Source: Flavobacteriales bacterium (GTDB lineage: Bacteria > Bacteroidota > Bacteroidia > Flavobacteriales_F > PHOS-HE28). Taken from it: DNA of 64,000 nt. Of this stretch, positions 59,886-64,000 are shown one piece after another. The first letter of the stretch is position 1, and each line of letters starts with the position of its first letter. The stretch lies in NCBI GenBank assembly GCA_020635675.1, contig JACJZJ010000002.1, positions 496,001-560,000 on the forward strand, read 5' to 3'. Position numbers and translations under genes: made by a program. The notes beneath the pieces are model-generated. The model was not told where the DNA came from, did not search any database, and saw nothing but the letters and a program-made list of their open reading frames with translations.

Positions 59886-60044
59886 TCAGTTCTTGCCGCT
59901 GTCGGCGTCGTCCTTCTGGGCGTCCTTGAACTCTTTCATGCCTTTGCCCAGCCCACGCATGAGCTCAGGGATCTTCCGTCCGCCGAAGAGCAAGAGAACG
60001 ACGAGCAGGATGAGGACGATCTCGGTGACTCCGAACTTGCCCAT
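59886..60044 (-). CDS. tatA: Twin-arginine translocase subunit TatA/E
   Basis: This very short protein (52 residues) has the TatA hallmarks. An N-terminal membrane helix, TEIVLILLVVLLLFGGRKIP (residues 8-27), contains the conserved FG hinge and is followed by an amphipathic helix, ELMRGLGKGMKEFKDA, and a charged tail. TatA forms the pore that exports folded Tat substrates. The ATG at 60044 (MGKFGVTE) is chosen; an upstream in-frame extension would place non-membrane residues before the helix. A perfect promoter box lies 47 nt upstream. Confidence 0.92.
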   Translation of the reverse strand: MGKFGVTEIVLILLVVLLLFGGRKIPELMRGLGKGMKEFKDAQKDDADSGKN

Positions 60045-60091
60045 GTTGGAACTCCTTGGGGCCGGATGGTGCAGTGACCCCAAGGGAGCGA

Positions 60092-60099
60092 CAAAGGTA
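60092..60099 (-). promoter_or_regulatory. Promoter -7 box TACCTTTG for tatA-gatA
   Basis: An exact TAnnTTTG match on the minus strand lies 47 nt before the tatA ATG. Confidence 0.6.
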
Positions 60100-60133
60100 G
60101 GGCAAGGGTTGGGCCGGCGAAGTGATGGAGCGA

Positions 60134-61441
60134 CTATTCCTGGAAGATCCACTGACCGGGGTCGATCTTCACCAGACCATCCCCGGAGATCTTCCAGATC
60201 TCGATATGGGCCGTACTGGTCCCCTCGTCGGTCATTACCACACCGATCGACTGTTTCGTATCGACCTGCTGACCTTTTGACACCAGTACCTCGCGAAGAT
60301 TGCTGTACACCGAGCGATAGGCACCATGGTCGAGCACCACCGCCTTGCCCGCCCCGGGGATCACGATCACGCTGCTGACGCGACCTCGGAAAACGGCGCG
60401 CACGGAGGCGTTCTTTTCGGTCGAGATGTCTATGCCGTTATTCTCGATGGTGATACCCTTAAGCACGGGGTGGGGTTGTTTGCCGAAGTGGCTGGTGATG
60501 ACCCCCCGTTCGACCGGCCAGGGAAGCTTTCCCTTGTTCTTTTCAAAGTCGACACCCAGTTCGCGCGCTTCGGGCGTAAGCGTATAGCCACTACCGCCAC
60601 CGGAGGCCTTCCTTTGGGCTGCGAGCTCCGTTTCGATCGCACGTCGGATCGCGGCGTCCAGATCGTGCCGCTGTTTCTGTTGCTTGTTCAGTGTACCGCG
60701 TAGGCGCCCTTCCTCCTTTTCCAGTTTGGTCAGCGTGGCTCTTCGGTCACCGCGGTCCTGCGCCATGCGATCATGCTCGGTCCGTTGGGCCTGCATGAGG
60801 ACGTTCTTTTCCCCGCGCTGTTCTTTCAATCCATCGACCTTAACGCTCAGAGCGGTCTCGGTGCGCTGGATCTGGTCCGCCTGGTGGCGGCGTTGCTCGG
60901 CCAACTGGTTCAGATAGCGGCTGCGTTTGTAGGCCTGGGCGAAAGAGGATGCGGCGAACAAATAGCTCAGCCGGTCATAGCTGCTCCGATTGCGGTAGGT
61001 GTACTGGACCATGCGCGCATAGGACTCCTTCAGCTGGACCAGATCGTTCCTCAATGACACGATAACCGCCTCGTCCCCGGTAATGCGCACATCGATCTCG
61101 CGGACCTCGGCGTTCAGGGTGTTGATGAGGTCTTGCCGGGTGCTCAATTGGCGGTCGAGCAAAACCAGTTCCTGCTGGGTCGCTTTTTGGTCCTGCCGGG
61201 CCTGATCAAGCAGGCTGTTCGTGGTGCGTATCTGCCTGTCCAGCGCATCGCGCTTATTCTCCAACGACTTGCGGTCCTGGGCAAGGAAGGTCAGCGGGAA
61301 GAAGAGCAGGAAAGCTCCGGAGAGGCGCAGGCGCCTATTCCATCGGGACGAACTTCTCCGGGATCCGGAAGCCGAGCTGTAGAGGGCCCTCAAGGTCGAT
61401 CCGGCTGAGCTTGAGGGATCCCGATGCGTGGCGTGTCCCAT
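60134..61441 (-). CDS. envC: EnvC-like murein hydrolase activator (degenerate LytM)
   Basis: This protein of about 435 residues has a hydrophobic export segment (GAFLLFFPLTFLAQ) and then about 200 residues of coiled coil (SLENKRDALDRQIRTT onward). Its C-terminal LytM/M23 fold lacks catalytic residues: the first zinc-histidine position reads ENNGID, and the HxH region reads TAHIEIW. This is the EnvC pattern, where the protein activates amidases rather than cutting peptidoglycan. The start is uncertain. ATG at 61441 lies inside the upstream DUF4292 gene, and no ATG, GTG or TTG sits just before the signal peptide, where a CTG at 61330 is the only near candidate. Confidence 0.82.
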   Translation of the reverse strand: MGHATHRDPSSSAGSTLRALYSSASGSRRSSSRWNRRLRLSGAFLLFFPLTFLAQDRKSLENKRDALDRQIRTTNSLLDQARQDQKATQQELVLLDRQLSTRQDLINTLNAEVREIDVRITGDEAVIVSLRNDLVQLKESYARMVQYTYRNRSSYDRLSYLFAASSFAQAYKRSRYLNQLAEQRRHQADQIQRTETALSVKVDGLKEQRGEKNVLMQAQRTEHDRMAQDRGDRRATLTKLEKEEGRLRGTLNKQQKQRHDLDAAIRRAIETELAAQRKASGGGSGYTLTPEARELGVDFEKNKGKLPWPVERGVITSHFGKQPHPVLKGITIENNGIDISTEKNASVRAVFRGRVSSVIVIPGAGKAVVLDHGAYRSVYSNLREVLVSKGQQVDTKQSIGVVMTDEGTSTAHIEIWKISGDGLVKIDPGQWIFQE

Positions 61442-62243
61442 CGGACAAAGAAAGGGAGATGGAATGGGGATATGGCGGTCCATCATCGACCCCATGGTCC
61501 GTATAACGCACATCGGCCTGTTGATCGCGTGCCAGGTCCGTGATCGTCACGCGCTGGGTCTTCCACGTGATCGGGTCGACCCAGTAGCGGAACACGATGG
61601 CCTCCCTTTCCTCGGCGCGGCGCAGAGTCCGTTCCAATCGCTTTTCTCCCATGTCTCGCGTGTCAGTGAGCGAATCTGGCTGGGCGATGTTCTCTGCCGC
61701 GCGAATGAATCGCCGCTTTTCCCGAGAGACGAGCACGTAAGCGCCTTCCTCCCGATCGACCCGGTACTTTTCCTCGGGATCCAGCCCTACCGGAAGCCCG
61801 AACAGTGCGGCCTGAGCGAGCTGCAGGTCCGGTGTGAGCCCGAACCGAGCTTCCGCATCCGCGGCATTTCCGGTGAAATACCTGTCGTGCAGACGATCGA
61901 GCAACTTGATGGAATCGGCTGTCACCAGTGCGCGGGCGACCTCGATCCCGAGGGCCGGCACAACGCTCACCCAAAGGGCGCTATCATGGACCGAGCGGAT
62001 GTTCGCCTTGAAGGAACGTTGGCCGTCCTCCGACGAGACCCGGACCTCGGCCTTGGCCGTATAGTACCGGGTGGGTCCGGGCAGGTGGGCCAGGACCTGC
62101 TCGACCACGCGGTCCGAAGAACGGACGGGAGGGAGCTCGTGACCGATGTTGATGACCTTCTGGACCGGTCGGCAGCCGGCAAGGAGGAGCAGGGCAACGA
62201 GAAGTGTCGGCGGGAAGCAGCGAAGCGATGGGGAGGAGACCAT
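61335..62243 (-). CDS. DUF4292-family lipoprotein
   Basis: This 302-residue lipoprotein has signal MVSSPSLRCFPPTLLVALLL and lipobox LLAGC (acylated C24). The beta-rich body includes YYTAKAEVRVSSEDG, SALWVSVVPALGIEVARALV and YPHSISLSLSDGTRH, recalling LolA/LolB-type lipid-binding half-barrels. DUF4292 is conserved in Bacteroidota beside EnvC-like and TPR genes. Its function is unknown; transport or assembly of envelope components is plausible. It starts 2 nt after the TPR gene's stop, and its end overlaps the possible upstream starts of envC. Confidence 0.88.
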   Translation of the reverse strand: MVSSPSLRCFPPTLLVALLLLAGCRPVQKVINIGHELPPVRSSDRVVEQVLAHLPGPTRYYTAKAEVRVSSEDGQRSFKANIRSVHDSALWVSVVPALGIEVARALVTADSIKLLDRLHDRYFTGNAADAEARFGLTPDLQLAQAALFGLPVGLDPEEKYRVDREEGAYVLVSREKRRFIRAAENIAQPDSLTDTRDMGEKRLERTLRRAEEREAIVFRYWVDPITWKTQRVTITDLARDQQADVRYTDHGVDDGPPYPHSISLSLSDGTRHASGSLKLSRIDLEGPLQLGFRIPEKFVPME

Positions 62244-62245
62244 CC

Positions 62246-64000
62246 TCACGGTGCTTCTGGACGGCCGGTCGATGCCTTTCGGTCGATCGCCCCGCTTGCG
62301 CCTCCAAGGTCCCGGGCTTTCTTCCATTGCTCCCATGCCCCGGACGGGTCTCCCAGGGCGTAAAGGATATCGCCATAGTGCTCCAAGATCACGCCTTCAT
62401 TGGAACCGCCGTTCACGAGCGCCTTCTCGACCCAGGTCCTTGCCTCGGCGAATTCACCATTGCGGTAAAGGACCCAGGCATAGGTATCCTCGTAGGAGGG
62501 TTGGCCGGGAGAAAGCTCGTTGGAGAGCTTGCTCATCTCCTTTGCCTTTGCCAATCGTTCGCCGCGAACGCTCAAGTAGTAGGCATAGTTGTTCAGCGTG
62601 GTGGCATTCTTGGGGTCCAGCGCCAATGCATGCTCGAACGCATCATCGGAGCTGTTGTACTTCCCAGCCTCGTTGTAGGCATCCCCGAGGCTGCTCCAGA
62701 ACTGCGCCAGCAAGGGGTCATTGTCGACCACCAGGTCACGGCCAGTGACCAATGCCTCGATGGCCGCATCGTGTTCCTTCAGGCGCGACAACGCTAGCCC
62801 ATGATAGAGATACAGCTCCGGGTTCGTCGGGAAGAGTTCGATCGCCTGAGCGGCGTCGTTCTTCAATCCTTCATCATCGTTCGCCTGTAGGTCCAGTTGC
62901 AACACCTGGGACCAGATGGGGTATTTGTCGTGGTCATGGACCAGTGCGGCGCGAAAGGCATCCCGGGCCTCCAGGTAGCGCCCGTCCCGCAGCAGGAAGT
63001 CTCCCTTCAGCGTAAGTGGTTTCCCGCTTTCCGGGTGAGCATTGATCATGATGTCGACCAGTTCGTACGCTCGACCGAGCAATTGCTCCTGCTCGGCATT
63101 TCCGGCCCCCTGGCGATCGGTCATGTCAAAGAAGCCGAGCATGACCTGCATCTTGGCATCCACATCAAGGTCGGGGTCGCCGAATGCAACGCCGAGTTCA
63201 TCGAATGCTTCATCCAGTTGCCCCTGGCCATAATAGTGCTCGGCCAGGGAGATCCGTGTCATGCTATCGTCCGGGTCCTCTCGGAGCACGCGCTCATAGA
63301 GTTCCAAAGCCTCATCCGCTCGTCCGAGCTCGTCGTATAGCTCGGCCAACATGCTGAGGTAGCTCAGGTTGTCCGGATCTTCCGCCAGGGCGTCCTTCAG
63401 AACGGCCCCCGCCTCTTCCAGTCGCCCGGCATTGGCCAGCATGCCGTACTCCTGCAGCACCAGTTCTTCCGAGGCCCCCATTTGTTCCCGCAGGTCCTCG
63501 AACACCTTGCGTGCATCGTCGACCTTTCCGGCTTCGGCCAGCATGTGGGCCAGTTGCATTCGCACCTCGACCCGATCCGGCCACTGTTGAAGGACCTCGC
63601 GGTACACCTCGATGGCCTTTTCGGTCTGTCCCGCCTGTTCAAAGAGATCGGCCAGCAGGAACCGGTACCAGATGTTGTTCCGGTCCAGGTCCCTCGCCTT
63701 GCGCGCCAGCACGATGGCTTCCGCCGGGCGCTGCTGCAGGTGGTAGATCTTGGCCAGCTCGAACATGGCCGCATCATTGGTCGGGTCCACCTTCAAGCAT
63801 TGTTCAAAGAGGGGAACGGCTTTGTCGAGATCCCCTTTGAGACGCGCCTGTGTCGCATCCATGAAAAGGGCCATGACCTGAACACGCCTGTCACTGGCGC
63901 TTTCCGTGCGAACCTCCGCGGAGCGGTCCGATGCCGCGCGCGGACCTGCGCACCCCGCCATGAGCAGGAATGCGAGCAGGAGTGAAGCGTTATATCCGTG
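62246..64000 (-). CDS. TPR lipoprotein (5' end beyond window)
   Basis: This frame of 584 visible residues has no start in the window: it is open to base 64000. The codons upstream of an internal ATG at 63961 read NASLLLAFLLMAGCAG, which is a lipoprotein signal with lipobox LMAGC, so the true start lies beyond the edge. After a short linker come about 14 TPR units through the whole protein, for example LKGDLDKAVPLFEQCLKVDP, AIEVYREVLQQWPDRVEVRM and AGKYNSSDDAFEHALALDPK. It is probably a periplasmic or outer-membrane scaffold. It is cotranscribed with DUF4292 and envC (2-nt gap). Confidence 0.88.
   Translation of the reverse strand, partial: HGYNASLLLAFLLMAGCAGPRAASDRSAEVRTESASDRRVQVMALFMDATQARLKGDLDKAVPLFEQCLKVDPTNDAAMFELAKIYHLQQRPAEAIVLARKARDLDRNNIWYRFLLADLFEQAGQTEKAIEVYREVLQQWPDRVEVRMQLAHMLAEAGKVDDARKVFEDLREQMGASEELVLQEYGMLANAGRLEEAGAVLKDALAEDPDNLSYLSMLAELYDELGRADEALELYERVLREDPDDSMTRISLAEHYYGQGQLDEAFDELGVAFGDPDLDVDAKMQVMLGFFDMTDRQGAGNAEQEQLLGRAYELVDIMINAHPESGKPLTLKGDFLLRDGRYLEARDAFRAALVHDHDKYPIWSQVLQLDLQANDDEGLKNDAAQAIELFPTNPELYLYHGLALSRLKEHDAAIEALVTGRDLVVDNDPLLAQFWSSLGDAYNEAGKYNSSDDAFEHALALDPKNATTLNNYAYYLSVRGERLAKAKEMSKLSNELSPGQPSYEDTYAWVLYRNGEFAEARTWVEKALVNGGSNEGVILEHYGDILYALGDPSGAWEQWKKARDLGGASGAIDRKASTGRPEAP

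Noticed and set aside
1..64000. Signs of a prophage, integrative element or defence island
   Set aside because: No integrase, transposase, phage structural gene, restriction enzyme or toxin-antitoxin pair is recognisable. The YwqK-like repeats belong to a long exported protein, not an antitoxin. Neither tRNA has a flanking repeat or integrase.

Overview
The window reads as chromosomal DNA of a GC-rich member of the Bacteroidota, most likely a Flavobacteriales lineage. The evidence is the gene content and order: acpP-fabF-rnc-IPExxxVDY-pyk, a DUF4175/ATP-binding/ybeY block next to mnmG, porZ-recO, DUF4837 beside an MltD-like enzyme, and envC-DUF4292-TPR lipoprotein. Further support comes from type IX secretion (T9SS) C-terminal sorting domains, PKD-rich surface proteins, and promoter boxes of the Bacteroidota form TAnnTTTG (with a TTCG variant here). 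No phage, IS element, CRISPR array or resistance island is visible. The window looks like vertically inherited, tightly packed core genome.

Layout. 1-8.7 kb: a truncated SAM methyltransferase, the fatty-acid/RNase III/pyruvate kinase cluster (minus strand), then purN, a MarC-type membrane protein, rnhA, a biotin carrier protein and a lipoprotein (plus). 8.7-16.6 kb: a PfkB kinase, tRNA-Asn, a very large PKD-repeat T9SS cargo protein containing a 643-bp near-identical internal duplication, two tandem short ssb genes, and an ECF sigma factor / membrane-anchored partner / PKD-T9SS protein operon. 16.6-31.3 kb: a universal stress protein, a YfiR-TPR-SpoIIE phosphatase operon, ferritin, pth, rplY, prs, rnr, a LytTR response regulator with a six-PAS histidine kinase, and a MORN/YwqK-like repeat protein. 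31.3-31.7 kb is the only long non-coding stretch (about 400 bp); it is rich in AACGATC/GATCGTT copies and palindromes.

31.7-50 kb: rpiB, an M28 peptidase, a TlpA-like lipoprotein, an ALDH7-type aldehyde dehydrogenase, a methyltransferase and mnmG carrying two parS-like palindromes inside their reading frames, a PEBP protein, a JmjC/cupin-like protein, ybeY, an anti-sigma-type ATPase, a giant DUF4175 coiled-coil protein, another T9SS cargo protein, gltX and folB. 50-64 kb: tRNA-Cys, porZ, recO, oligopeptidase B, a small conserved protein, DUF4837, an MltD-like transglycosylase, gatA, tatA, a degenerate-LytM EnvC-like protein, a DUF4292 lipoprotein and a TPR lipoprotein that runs off the right edge.

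Functional themes. Several genes serve the cell envelope: T9SS cargo plus PorZ, MltD and EnvC for peptidoglycan, TatA, and many lipoproteins. Others are translation and nucleotide housekeeping. Three signalling modules stand out: ECF sigma plus transmembrane partner, YfiR-TPR-SpoIIE phosphatase, and PAS-histidine kinase plus LytTR regulator. The two parS-like sites suggest the window lies near the replication origin. At three genes the promoter box sits exactly 4 nt before the start codon, which suggests leaderless mRNAs.
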